Positions 15,645-25,479 of a stretch of 64,000 nucleotides of DNA are shown here, piece by piece. The notes under the pieces were generated by a model that saw only the letters and a program-made list of their open reading frames with translations, did not search any database and was not told the DNA's origin. How positions within the stretch are numbered: position 1 is the stretch's first letter; each line of letters opens with the position of its first letter. This DNA is from Thraustochytrium sp. TN22 (taxonomy: Eukaryota > Sar > Bigyra > Thraustochytrida > Thraustochytriidae): contig JABLUY010000167.1 in the NCBI GenBank assembly GCA_013306675.1, positions 1-64,000 on the forward strand. The letters run 5' to 3'. A program made the position numbers and the translations under genes.

Positions 15645-18218
15645 ATGCTGCACGCAGAGGGGGAGGAAGAGGTCGTGGCGGTCGCCGCTCCCATGCCGGT
15701 GGTCGCCGCCTACTCGACGACGCCGAGCATGCCGCCCTTGCCGCCACCCAAGCCGGCCAAGCCGAGCCACTTTGCCGCCCCCGCCGCCACGGCCACGGCC
15801 ACGGCCGCATCCTCGACTTTGGCACAGCGACAGGTGCAGCGACTCGAGGTGGAGCGTCAGCAGCATCAGCATCAGCAGCAGAAGCCCCAGCGCCAAGAGC
15901 CGCGCGGGTCCGCGAGCATCGGGTACTCGTTGTGGGCTCACAATCTCGGCTACGCGGCCGGCCTGAGCAACGTGGTTTGCGGCTTCCTCACCATCATGTG
16001 GGCGCAGGAGATTGCGGATCGGCCAGCGGCCGGCGACCTCCTCTTCGCGATAATGTTTTGCGGGCCGTACTGCGTCGTGGTGGGCCTCCTCGTGCTTGCC
16101 TGGGAGAAAGTTTACGGACTGCGGCGCGTAGATTGGCTGCCGGGCGAGGGCTCGCCATCTGGAGCGCGCTCCTGGGTACGCGCCGCGCTCTACGCGGTGT
16201 TCGCTTTTGGTGCGTTCTTCTCGTACCCAACCATGCTGGCCGCCGGCGTCATGCTCATGAGCGCCGCGGCCAATCTCGTCGCGTATCAGAACAAGGAGGT
16301 GCTCACCTCGCACAACGTTGTGCACGAGTCCTTCTTGCTGTGCAAGTGCCAAGCGTCCAAGACGGCGCCGGACGACGACACCGCGGCCGGCAAGAGCAGC
16401 GGGCGCCTGGCGCGCTTCTGGCGCCACCTGGAGGAGACCGGCTCCGTGGGCCAGGTCCTCTTCGTCGGCGTCTATGTGGCCATCAACATCGTGCTCTGGC
16501 TGCAGCGCCTGGTTTCCTGGATAAGCCTGGTGGATGACCTGCAGACGGCATGCGCGCCCACCAATCAGTACGCCTGCCTCTCGGACTTTGCGCCCTTTGC
16601 CAAGGCCTTTGGCCAGACGCTCAACTTTAATTGCAGCGTCATTTTGCTGCCTGTGCTGCGCACGCTCGTGCGCAAGCTCAACAACGTCTCCGTCACGGGC
16701 TCCTCCGCCGTCGCCAAGTACATGCCGCCGTTGCGCAAGAACATCGTCATGCACAAGTTCATCGCCATCTTCGTGCTCATCGGCGCCGTGGGCCACATTG
16801 GCTTCCACATGCTCAACCTCTGGAAGGCGCCCGAGGCGACCATGTCCATCTTTCAGGCCGGCGCATTCGTGTCTGGCTTCCTTATCACCTTCGCCATGTA
16901 CGCCATCTACACGGCTGCACAAAATCGCGTCAAGCGCTCGCACTACGAAATCTTCTGGAACGCGCACCACGGGTTTCTCATCTTCTTCGCCTGCATGTTC
17001 GCGCATGCGCCGCGCTTCTGGGCTTGGGGCTGCATCCCGCTCTTTGCCTACATTGCGGAGCGCCTCTACCGCGAGCGCAAGGGCCGCAAGAGCTTCTTCG
17101 TTGCCTCCGTCGTCTACAAGAAGCCCGTCATGTGCCTCAGCTTCTTCCCGGCGCGCGCGGGCGACTTCGTCTTCAAGGAGGGCCAGTACCTGCACCTGCT
17201 CGCACCCGGCATCTCGCCCTTCGAGTGGCACCCCTTCACCATCTCCTCGGCCTACGAGGACCTTGAAAAGAAGGACGGATACGTCACCTTGCACATCCGC
17301 GTGCAGCGCGAGGGCTCCTGGACCTGGCAGCTCTGCGAGCGCTTCAAGCAAATGGCGCCCGCCTCCGCCTGCAAGGGCGAGAACTTCTCCCTCGTGCTCT
17401 CGCACCTGGACAGCCAGGGCGTGTCGCAGCGCGGCAAGCACCTCGGTCCGGACGGCCTGCCGCTCATCCAAGTCGACGGCCCGCACGCCGCGCCAGCCCA
17501 GCACTACTCCGAGTACGATGAGGTCATGCTCGTCGGCGCCGGCATCGGCCTCACGCCCTCCTCCGCCATCATCCAGTCAGTCCTGCGCCACAAGTGGAAG
17601 AAGGGCTTCAATCCTAGCACCATCCACTTCTTCTTCGTCGTCCGCCACTCCGAGATCTTCTCCTTTCGCTGGTTCATCACGCTGCTTCACGAGCTCCAGC
17701 GCGGTGTCGCCAGCGACTACGCCGCCGGTGCCCTGGACCACGCCCGCAACCGCCTCCAAATCCACCTCTTTGTTACCAGCGCGCCCAAGGATGGCAGCCG
17801 CGTGCAGCGCGAACCCAGCGTCGCCATGGGTGCCTTGCCCGTCATGAACGCCGAGGAGAGTGCCACGCGCCAGGCAGGCATGAACGTGGACCTCGGCTTT
17901 ACCGCCGAGGACCTCGAGGTCGCCCTCCTCAACCCCACCGTCTCCTCAAAGCAGTTGCCCGCGTTGGTCGAGCAGGCCAGGGCCGATCCGAAGACTGAGT
18001 TCGCCAACCGCAAGGGCGACATCTGGATTTGGAACGGTCGTCCTCCCTGGGACGACATCTTTGCGCTCATCAAGCACAACCGCCTTCCGCACATTCATCG
18101 CGTCGGCGTTTGCTTTTGCGGCACGCCCATTATCGGCAAAGACCTCAAGACGTACTGCCACAAGTACTCTTCCGTCGACGATCACTGTCGCTTCGAGCTC
18201 CACAAGGAGAACTTTTGA
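15645..18218 (+). CDS. NADPH oxidase with an N-terminal p22phox-like module (natural fusion)
   Basis: An 857-residue protein from MLHAEGEEEV. Residues about 92-220 look like p22phox: SLWAHNLGYAAGL (human p22 AMWANEQALASGL), then CVVVGLLVLAWEKVYGLRR, then SWVRAALYAVFAFGAFF and LMSAAANLVAYQNKE (human YYVRAVLHLLLSVPAGF and IASGIYLLAAVRGE). A NOX2-like catalytic subunit starts near 265: FVGVYVAINIVLWLQ, then LNFNCSVILLPVLR. Heme ligands are H370/H441 and H384/H454, with the family spacings of 14 and 13. FAD motif HPFT is at 529, NADPH motif GAGIGLTPSS near 631, a CFCGTP motif near 824, and the C-terminus is KENF as in NOX2. It moves electrons from NADPH across a membrane to O2 to make superoxide. 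No EF-hand is visible, so control is not by direct Ca2+ binding of that type. Confidence 0.85.
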   Translation: MLHAEGEEEVVAVAAPMPVVAAYSTTPSMPPLPPPKPAKPSHFAAPAATATATAASSTLAQRQVQRLEVERQQHQHQQQKPQRQEPRGSASIGYSLWAHNLGYAAGLSNVVCGFLTIMWAQEIADRPAAGDLLFAIMFCGPYCVVVGLLVLAWEKVYGLRRVDWLPGEGSPSGARSWVRAALYAVFAFGAFFSYPTMLAAGVMLMSAAANLVAYQNKEVLTSHNVVHESFLLCKCQASKTAPDDDTAAGKSSGRLARFWRHLEETGSVGQVLFVGVYVAINIVLWLQRLVSWISLVDDLQTACAPTNQYACLSDFAPFAKAFGQTLNFNCSVILLPVLRTLVRKLNNVSVTGSSAVAKYMPPLRKNIVMHKFIAIFVLIGAVGHIGFHMLNLWKAPEATMSIFQAGAFVSGFLITFAMYAIYTAAQNRVKRSHYEIFWNAHHGFLIFFACMFAHAPRFWAWGCIPLFAYIAERLYRERKGRKSFFVASVVYKKPVMCLSFFPARAGDFVFKEGQYLHLLAPGISPFEWHPFTISSAYEDLEKKDGYVTLHIRVQREGSWTWQLCERFKQMAPASACKGENFSLVLSHLDSQGVSQRGKHLGPDGLPLIQVDGPHAAPAQHYSEYDEVMLVGAGIGLTPSSAIIQSVLRHKWKKGFNPSTIHFFFVVRHSEIFSFRWFITLLHELQRGVASDYAAGALDHARNRLQIHLFVTSAPKDGSRVQREPSVAMGALPVMNAEESATRQAGMNVDLGFTAEDLEVALLNPTVSSKQLPALVEQARADPKTEFANRKGDIWIWNGRPPWDDIFALIKHNRLPHIHRVGVCFCGTPIIGKDLKTYCHKYSSVDDHCRFELHKENF

Positions 18219-19066
18219 GCTGTTGCAATGTCCGCGTCCCATCTGCTTTGTGTGGTGTTAATTACCATTGGTGGGACCAGGAACGGACGGCTCGCTCTGT
18301 CCGAGTCTGTCATAGTCAGAGAGGGCCGGGTGCTTCCGAGTTCCTAAGTACTTACTGTCGAGAAGATACCAAACCATCCTGTAGGCTAGTTAGCTTGTTT
18401 GATTTTCATGGCCAATGTCCGAAGATCCCCTTGGAGCGCCAATGTCCGAAAAGCCTTGGCGCTGTGACTGACTCTGTCCGCTGGGAGCAGGCCCAGGCCG
18501 GGGACCTGCGGCTCGGCATCAAGGAGTTGGAAAGGGAAGAACTTCGCTGGCAGACTCGGCGGAGGCGTGACGCAGCGACTACGTTGGCAGCCAGTGCAGT
18601 GGCCGCCGGCCGGCCCGCGTCCTCGATCCGATGACACTGCACGTGTGCTCGCATGACATCATCGCCGTGCCGGGAATTCCCGCAAGCGGTTGGGCATCTC
18701 CTGCGCGCAGGAGGTGAAATGTCGCTTGCCAGGAGCAACCTCGGCTAGACGCGCGTCGTGCAGACCGGGATCGGCGGCGCTGCTCGGCGGCGGCGGCCTC
18801 GCGTGGACGCCAGGTGCCCCCGCGCTTAGCGGGCTCCTCGCAGGCCAGACAGGCGGGCAGGCGAGCAGGCACGGCGACGCGCAGGTAACCCACGCTCATT
18901 ACGACTTCGTCCTGTAGCGGCTCGACGAGAAGAGCCACCAAGGCTCTCTTCTCTTCCCTCTCTCGAAGCGGGGATCCCTGTAAGGCTGACTTACCTCAGA
19001 GTCAGACGGTCAAGTTCATCCCAAACCTGAAAGCAACCCGAGTTATCCGAGTCCGAGACAACGAAC
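18219..19066. other. intergenic, no gene seen
   Basis: About 850 bases between two plus-strand genes. It holds a short direct repeat, CCAATGTCCGAA, at about 18412 and 18439. No frame has coding character and no RNA gene was recognised. Confidence 0.6.
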
Positions 19067-21262
19067 ATGGCAAGCCAGCGCTTCACGAACCTGCTGCGGC
19101 CGCTGGACCTGAATGGCGGCCGCGTGCAGCTCAAGAACCGCGTGCTCATGGGGTCCATACATAGCGGGCTGGAGGAGATCAAGACGGGCGGGCGCCTCGA
19201 GAGCATGGCGGCATTTTACGCGGCGCGTGCGCGCGGCGGTGTTGGGCTGTGCGTGACGGGCGGCGTGGCGCCCAACAATGCAGGCCGCGTCGTGTACATG
19301 TCCGCCAAGATGAGCACAACAGGCGAGCGCGATCACCATCGCTGCGTGACGGATGCGGTGCACGCGGAGGGAGGCAAGATCGCCATGCAAATCTTGCACG
19401 CTGGCCGTTACGCGTACCACCACTGGGCCGTGGCGCCGTCGGCGTTGCGGTCGCCGATCAGCATGTTCAAGCCTCGCGCGTTGTCGGCGAGCGAAGTGGA
19501 GTCGACGATCGACGACTTCGTGCGCGCCGCGGAGCTGGCGGGCGAGGCCGGCTACGACGGCGTCGAGGTCATGGGCTCGGAGGGCTACCTCATCAACGAG
19601 TTCCTCACACTCGAGGCCAACAAGCGCACGGACGCCTGGGGCGGCGACTACGCGAACCGCATGCGCCTCCCGGTGGAGATCGTGCGCCGCATTCGCGCGG
19701 CGCTCGGCCCGGACTTTATCATCATCTACCGTCTCAGCATGCTGGACCTCGTGCCGGGGGGGTCCACCTGGGACGAGATCGAACTGCTGGCGCGCGAGGT
19801 CGAGGCGGCAGGTGCCAGCATCATCAACACGGGCATCGGCTGGCATCAGGCGCGCATCCCGACCATTGCCACGGCCGTGCCGCGCGGCGGCTTCGCCTGG
19901 GTCACCAAGCGCCTCATGAGCTCCGTCGACATCCCGCTCTGTAGCGTAAACCGCATCAACATGCCCAGCACGGCCGAGGAGATTCTCCGCGACGGCTACG
20001 CCGACCTGGTCTCGCTCGCGCGCCCGCTGTTGGCCGACCCGGACTGGGTTGCCAAGGCGCAAGCCGGCGACGAGGACGGCATCAATACCTGCATCGGCTG
20101 CAACCAGGCTTGCCTCGACCACACCTTCGCCGGCAAGCGTGCGTCCTGCCTTGTCAACCCACGCGCCTGCTACGAGACCGAGCTGCGTCTCGACCCGGCG
20201 CCGGCTCAAGTGCGCGCCGCCGTCAAGGTCGCCGTTGTCGGCGCCGGTCCGGCCGGCCTGGCCTGCGCCGCCAGCTGCGCCGAGCGCGGGTTAAACGTCA
20301 CGCTCTTCGAGCGCAGCAAGACCATCGGTGGACAGTTCAACATGGCCAAGCGCATCCCGGGCAAGGAGGAGTTCTTTGAGACGCTGCGTTACTTTACGGT
20401 CCAGCTGCAGCGCCTCGGTGTTGACCTGCGCCTGGGCCAGGCCGCCGCTTCCCTCGACGAGCTCGCCGCACAGGGCTACACGCACGTCGTGCTCGCCACT
20501 GGCGTGCGCCCGCGCAAGGTGCGCTTCCCGGGCAGCGACCACGCCAAGGTCGTCAGCTACGTGGACGTCCTCGAGGGCCGCGTCCGCGTGGGCCGCCGCG
20601 TTGCCATCATCGGCGCCGGCGGCATCGGCTTCGACGTCGCCGAGTTTCTTTCGGATCCCCACGGCAAGGAGCTCACACAAGATGGCCCGGCGCCCGGCAT
20701 CGCCTCGGACGCCGACCTGCGCAACTTCGCCAACGAGTGGAAGATCGACCTCGCCAACGAGGGCCGGGGCGGCCTCATGTCCTCGTCGCCGACCCCGCAC
20801 GAGGAGTCCGCTCCGCGCGAAATCTACCTCCTGCAGCGCGGCAAGACCAAGATGGGCGCCAACCTCGGCAAGACGACGGGCTGGATCCACCGCACCGCGC
20901 TGCGCGAGCGCGGTGTTCATATGTTGCGCAACTGCAAGTACGAGAAGGTCGACGACCAGGGCTTTCACATCACCGTCAAGGGTGAGTCCCGCCTCCTGGA
21001 TGTGGACCACGTTGTCGTTTGCGCCGGCCAGGAGCCGGAGCGCGCGCTCTGGGACGCCGGCGCCGCCCCGTCCTCCTCGATTCAGCGCTTCCTCATTGGC
21101 GGTGCCGAGGAGGCTTCGGAGCTCGACGCCAAGCGCGCTATCGACCAGGGCACGCGGTTGGCGGCCACCATCGAGACCGCCAAGACCGGCGACGTATTCA
21201 ACCAGCCCGTCCCTCTTTCCGCCAAGCTCTTTGCAAAGGTCTTCTCCCTTCTTGGTAATTAG
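19067..21262 (+). CDS. fadH: bacterial-type 2,4-dienoyl-CoA reductase (FadH)
   Basis: A 731-residue protein closely matching E. coli FadH from end to end: KNRVLMGSIHSGLEE near the N-terminus, GYDGVEVMGSEGYLINEFLT with the active-site Tyr, and NTGIGWHQARIPTIAT with the active-site His. The 4Fe-4S cysteines lie in CIGCNQACLDHTFAGKRASC (C342, C345, C349, C361). A FAD/NADPH half follows with VVGAGPAGLACA, KRIPGKEEFFETLRYF, GAGGIGFD, LGKTTGWIHRTALRERGV and VVCAGQEPERALWDAG. The enzyme reduces 2,4-dienoyl-CoA with NADPH through FMN, FeS and FAD during beta-oxidation of unsaturated fatty acids. Animals and fungi use an unrelated SDR-type reductase, so a bacterial origin is likely. The start is the first ATG; no clear targeting peptide precedes the barrel. 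The C-terminus ends AKLFAKVFSLLGN, not a peroxisomal SKL. Confidence 0.92.
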   Translation: MASQRFTNLLRPLDLNGGRVQLKNRVLMGSIHSGLEEIKTGGRLESMAAFYAARARGGVGLCVTGGVAPNNAGRVVYMSAKMSTTGERDHHRCVTDAVHAEGGKIAMQILHAGRYAYHHWAVAPSALRSPISMFKPRALSASEVESTIDDFVRAAELAGEAGYDGVEVMGSEGYLINEFLTLEANKRTDAWGGDYANRMRLPVEIVRRIRAALGPDFIIIYRLSMLDLVPGGSTWDEIELLAREVEAAGASIINTGIGWHQARIPTIATAVPRGGFAWVTKRLMSSVDIPLCSVNRINMPSTAEEILRDGYADLVSLARPLLADPDWVAKAQAGDEDGINTCIGCNQACLDHTFAGKRASCLVNPRACYETELRLDPAPAQVRAAVKVAVVGAGPAGLACAASCAERGLNVTLFERSKTIGGQFNMAKRIPGKEEFFETLRYFTVQLQRLGVDLRLGQAAASLDELAAQGYTHVVLATGVRPRKVRFPGSDHAKVVSYVDVLEGRVRVGRRVAIIGAGGIGFDVAEFLSDPHGKELTQDGPAPGIASDADLRNFANEWKIDLANEGRGGLMSSSPTPHEESAPREIYLLQRGKTKMGANLGKTTGWIHRTALRERGVHMLRNCKYEKVDDQGFHITVKGESRLLDVDHVVVCAGQEPERALWDAGAAPSSSIQRFLIGGAEEASELDAKRAIDQGTRLAATIETAKTGDVFNQPVPLSAKLFAKVFSLLGN

Positions 21263-21834
21263 AATCAGCAATGGTAAAATGAATGTCCTGTTTCTCCAGT
21301 CCTTTGCTCCAGCCACAGCCACAGCCCGCCCGCAGCATCGCCCCTCGCCCACCTGTCCCCCCCGCAAGACCAGGCACCCCAACCTGGACACGACACTCTC
21401 TCGAGCACAGCCCTTTCTGCACCTGTTGGGCCGTCCTTACCGCCAGTGCCGTTACCGCGGGCGCCGTGACCGCCTTTGACTCTTGCGCCGCCATCGCGCG
21501 GCGCTGCGCGGCGCTCGCGGCGCTGGCGATGACGCGATTCCCTACACGAGGAAATCCTGGCGCACCTATCCGTTCGCCGGCCGGGGTCCGCGCCGCCGCT
21601 GCACGTGCCCGCCCCTTTGGCCAACCAAGCTTTGTCAATGCCAACCAAGCAAGCAAGCACTGGCACTTGCACTTGTGGCGGCGCGGCCTCGGACCCGACG
21701 ACTCCGGGGCCGGCGAGGCGGACTCGGACGCCGCCGCCGCGGCGTCGCGGCTCGCGCAGTGCGGCGCAGCGCGGCGCGGTGGCGCGGCGCGCAGTGCGCA
21801 GCGGGGCGGGGGCCGGCGGCGCGCGCTGCAGACC
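21263..21834. other. intergenic / 5' leader of the next gene
   Basis: About 570 bases. The frame of the downstream gene is open back to 21283, but the sequence before ATG 21835 reads as low-complexity residues without motif, so it is treated as leader. AACCAAGC occurs twice near 21622 and 21640. Confidence 0.5.
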
Positions 21835-24800
21835 ATGGCCGACGCGGGCGGCCAGGCCGCGGCCGCGACGAACAGGGCCGGGGCTGACGACGGCGCCAGT
21901 GCCACTGGCGCTGACGCCGTCGAGATCGTCGCCGACGCCGACGCCGTCGCCGGCGCTGACGCCGGCGACGCCGGTGAAAAGGGGAGCACGAGCAGCAGCA
22001 GCAGCAGGAGTAGCAGCAATGCAGACGCAGCGGCGCCCAAGGCCCGGGCTGCTGCGCCCAAGGAGCGACGCGTGGATAGGCTGTACCGCGATTATTTCAC
22101 GGCCAAGGAGCACCTCCAGGCCAAGTCAAGAGAGCTGCAGGCGGCAGAGTGCCCGTTCGCGCCGCGGCTCACGCGCATGGCGTCCCGCTTCGGGGCCTCC
22201 GGCGACCAGGAGCATTACGACCGGCTCTACATGGCCGCGCAGACCAAAGCGGAGCGCCTCAAGGAGAAGCGACGCGAGCTCGACCCTGAGTGCTCCTTCT
22301 CGCCGTCCATCACGCCGCGCGCCGCGCGGCGGCGCGGCCGTGGCGGCAAGGCGCGCGTCTTCGACCGCCTGCATGCCACGGCGGCCGCCACGCAGCAAAC
22401 GCTCAAGGCGAAGCGTGAGCTGCCCGAAAAGGAGTGCAGCTTTCAGCCGCGCACCAACCACAACAGCGGCCGCGGCCGGGGTCGAGGCAGGGGCCGCGGC
22501 CGAGGTCGCGGCCGAGGACGCGGTCGCGGCCGAGGCGGTGACGCGAGCGGCGCCGACTCGACACCAGAGCCAGCGCGCGCGGTCGCCCCCACGCCGCCGC
22601 CAAATCCCGCGCGGCTCTGCCCCGACAAGGAGGCGCTCGAGGAGGCCGCGCGTGCCCGTGAGGCGCGCCAGACGCAATTGAGTCTCAAGGACTGCACCTT
22701 CCAGCCCAAGCTCGTGGCTCGCTCGTCGTCGTGGCGCGAGACCAACAAGGAGCACAAGCCACTGCCAGAGCGCAGCGAACTCATTCTAGCGCAGCGCGAA
22801 GCGCGTCGCCACGCGCTGCGCAACACCATCCTGGACCGCATCATGCAGGAGTGCACCTTTGCGCCGCGCAGCGTAACCAGACCCGACAGCGATGCGGTTC
22901 GCGTGCTGTCGAGCGAGGAGGCACACAAGGTCAGCGTCCGGCTCTACATGGACGCGAAGCGGCTCGAGGCGAAGCGCCGCCTGCAGCGAGAATCGCTCCT
23001 GGCGCGAGACACGAGCCTCGTGCAGCGCCACCTCGGCAAGTGGAACATGAAGCGTATTAACTTCCTGCACGCCACGGGCACCGCGACGGTGGCGCGCAAA
23101 CGCTGGCATGCCAAGGACCCGAGGACAAAGCACTCACTTGACGTGGCTCGCGAAAAGGACGACCTCAAGGAGTGCACCTTCGCGCCGCGCGTCGAGCCGC
23201 TCTCGCGCAAGCTGGACGCCATCCTATTGGACCGCCTCGGTGGCGGGGGCGGAGTCGGCGGCGGCAGCAGCGGCGCATCCGCCTCTTCCGCGGCATCCGG
23301 CTTCGCAGCCAACTCGCCGCGCTACGTGCGCCTCTATCAGGACGCGCGCCGTCTGCGCGTGCACCTGGACGACCTGCGCTACGAGAATGATCGCCGAATC
23401 GACGAGGCCGCGGACACCGCCTTTGACGCCAGCGCGCCAGAGTTGCAGCGCCAGCGCAAGTACAGCTATGACAGGGAACAGACAATGCGCCTCTACGAGG
23501 ACGCGCGCCGCATTGAAGAGCGCAAGGAGCGATTGTATCACCACCTGCGCATCCTCGACGAGGAGCGGCGCAACGTGCGTTTCTCCGCGCGCAATATCGC
23601 CGAGGTTGAAACCGAGCTGCGGAACACCTCCGGCCGCGTCTCCCCGAAGCACCTCATCGAGCCGCGCTCCCCGCAGGACAAGGAGGCCCACCTCACCTCC
23701 ATGCACGAACGCCACTCGCAAATTCAGAACGCGCTGCAGACCGTGCGCCGCATGCTCGACAAGGAGGAGGACGACCGCACGCGCACACGTTTTTCGGCGG
23801 ACACCATCGACGCAACCGACGAGGCCAAGGTCTGGAGCCCCACGTCCTACGACGGCCGCCAGGCTCGCGACATTTTACTCCAGGCCAAGCCAGTCTCACC
23901 GCGCGCGCGTCGCGCCTCCTCGCCTACGCTCGAGGAGGCCCCAACGCCGCGCCACCTCGTCGAGAGCGTTCCCAAGCTTGACCCTTGGCGTCCGGGCTCG
24001 CCCGGCCGCCAGCGCAGGGCTTCCGTCCTCGACTCCGAGTCCGTGCGCACCTCAGATTCCTCTTCGCTGTGGCGCCCCGACAAGCGCGAGGCGCGCCGCG
24101 TGGCACAAGCCAAGCGCGCCGCTCGCTTCAAGGTGCTCTCTGTCAAAACCGGGGGCGCCTCCTCGTCCGCGACGGAGACAGCGATGCACGACGAGGTCGA
24201 GGAGGTCGTGGAGCATCAGGCTGAGGTCGCGGCCCAGGCTCGGATCTCCTCTTCCAGCGTTGCGGTCACCGAGGAGACGCCGCCTCCCACTGCGCAGCCC
24301 ATGGACCGTGCCTTTGGCAGCCCCATGTCTCTCCATTCCTCTTCCTCCTCTTCTTCCTCGGCCGTCTCCTCGCACTCGTCCTCCACCTCGCCGACCTCGG
24401 CCCCTGTCTCGGTCTCGGGCGCCGAGGGCTCTGATGATGATGATGATGATGAGGATGGGGATGGGGATGGCGAGGACACGGAGACAAAGCCGACGACTGC
24501 AGAGACGATCGCGTTCACGACGGACATTGCAGACGTCGCGGCCGCGGACGTCACGACGTCGGACGCCGCCGCCAAGGACACCGTGCCATCGGCGACTTCG
24601 GTCATCGAGGCAGGCACGCCCGTGTCGCCTCCCACCGCAACGATCGCTCCAGACATGGAAAAGGGGCCTTCCACGACTCCAAGCTTCGAAGTAGGCTCGC
24701 CCATGTCCCCTTCCACCTCTTCGTCGACTTCTTCCTCCTCATCAAGCAGCTCCTCCGGGGCTTCCTCGTCTTCGAGCTCGGAAGCGGATAAGTCAGACTC

Positions 24801-25479
24801 GGACTCGGGCTCTGATTCGGACTCGGACTCGGACTCGGGCTCGGACTCGGACTCGCATTCAGATTCCGACTCCTCGGGCTCGTCGTCCTCGGGTTCCGTC
24901 TTGGACTCTGAGACATCTGCACCGCTATCGCCGGACGAGCCAAAGTCGGTCGAGAGTGCACTTGGTTTGACCTCAGACCTGCCAGCCGCGGCCAGCCCAC
25001 CCGTGCCTCCGGCCGAGTCACGCGAGACGCCGTCGATGCCCAAGAGGCCGCCGGCTCCCTTCAAGAGAAAGCAACACGCCGACGCGGCCAAGGAGGACGC
25101 GGACGCGGACGCGGACGCAGACGCGGACGCGAACTTGGCCGACGGCAGCATGGATATCGAGACCAAGAGCCAGGAGGGCATGGACATGCCCGCTCTCCTC
25201 GACCTCAAGACCCCGAGCTCACCCGTCTCGCAGAGCATGCGCAATACGCATCATGCAAAGAGCCCCGTGTCAGCCTGCAAGAGCGACGCGAGCGACCTTC
25301 CTCCTTCTCCCGTCTACCTCTCCAAGGCGCCGCCACCCGCGCCCGGCAACTTGAAGGCTGCCGCCGCAACGGATGGCGCAAGCGAGCTCGACAGCCTCGG
25401 AAGCCTCGACCTCGACGTCTTCCTCGACCAGGCCGACGGTGCCAACGACCAGGACATCCTTGATCTCCTCGATGACTGA
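21835..25479 (+). CDS. CTFxP-repeat protein with RG-rich and Ser/Asp-rich low-complexity regions
   Basis: A 1,214-residue protein with no catalytic domain I can name. The N-terminal half has at least six copies of a short motif, acidic-Cys-(Thr/Ser/Pro)-Phe-x-Pro: ECPFAPRL, ECSFSPSI, ECSFQPRT, DCTFQPKL, ECTFAPRS and ECTFAPRV, at about residues 104, 152, 199, 286, 339 and 446. Each follows a basic helix such as RLYMAAQTKAERLKEKRREL. The spacing of 50-100 residues and the repeated RLY-D---L--K pattern suggest a repeating helical unit. Such CTFxP proteins occur widely in flagellated protists; a cytoskeletal role is plausible but unproven. An RG-repeat segment lies near 22470-22550. Residues about 860-1100 are Ser/Asp/Glu-rich (SDSDSGSDSD) and a DADADAD run follows. 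Confidence 0.7.
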   Translation: MADAGGQAAAATNRAGADDGASATGADAVEIVADADAVAGADAGDAGEKGSTSSSSSRSSSNADAAAPKARAAAPKERRVDRLYRDYFTAKEHLQAKSRELQAAECPFAPRLTRMASRFGASGDQEHYDRLYMAAQTKAERLKEKRRELDPECSFSPSITPRAARRRGRGGKARVFDRLHATAAATQQTLKAKRELPEKECSFQPRTNHNSGRGRGRGRGRGRGRGRGRGRGRGGDASGADSTPEPARAVAPTPPPNPARLCPDKEALEEAARAREARQTQLSLKDCTFQPKLVARSSSWRETNKEHKPLPERSELILAQREARRHALRNTILDRIMQECTFAPRSVTRPDSDAVRVLSSEEAHKVSVRLYMDAKRLEAKRRLQRESLLARDTSLVQRHLGKWNMKRINFLHATGTATVARKRWHAKDPRTKHSLDVAREKDDLKECTFAPRVEPLSRKLDAILLDRLGGGGGVGGGSSGASASSAASGFAANSPRYVRLYQDARRLRVHLDDLRYENDRRIDEAADTAFDASAPELQRQRKYSYDREQTMRLYEDARRIEERKERLYHHLRILDEERRNVRFSARNIAEVETELRNTSGRVSPKHLIEPRSPQDKEAHLTSMHERHSQIQNALQTVRRMLDKEEDDRTRTRFSADTIDATDEAKVWSPTSYDGRQARDILLQAKPVSPRARRASSPTLEEAPTPRHLVESVPKLDPWRPGSPGRQRRASVLDSESVRTSDSSSLWRPDKREARRVAQAKRAARFKVLSVKTGGASSSATETAMHDEVEEVVEHQAEVAAQARISSSSVAVTEETPPPTAQPMDRAFGSPMSLHSSSSSSSSAVSSHSSSTSPTSAPVSVSGAEGSDDDDDDEDGDGDGEDTETKPTTAETIAFTTDIADVAAADVTTSDAAAKDTVPSATSVIEAGTPVSPPTATIAPDMEKGPSTTPSFEVGSPMSPSTSSSTSSSSSSSSSGASSSSSSEADKSDSDSGSDSDSDSDSGSDSDSHSDSDSSGSSSSGSVLDSETSAPLSPDEPKSVESALGLTSDLPAAASPPVPPAESRETPSMPKRPPAPFKRKQHADAAKEDADADADADADANLADGSMDIETKSQEGMDMPALLDLKTPSSPVSQSMRNTHHAKSPVSACKSDASDLPPSPVYLSKAPPPAPGNLKAAAATDGASELDSLGSLDLDVFLDQADGANDQDILDLLDD

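Noticed and set aside
15603-17504. 633-codon minus-strand frame opposite the NADPH oxidase gene
   Set aside because: Antisense shadow of the NOX frame; His/Glu/Arg-rich with no motif.
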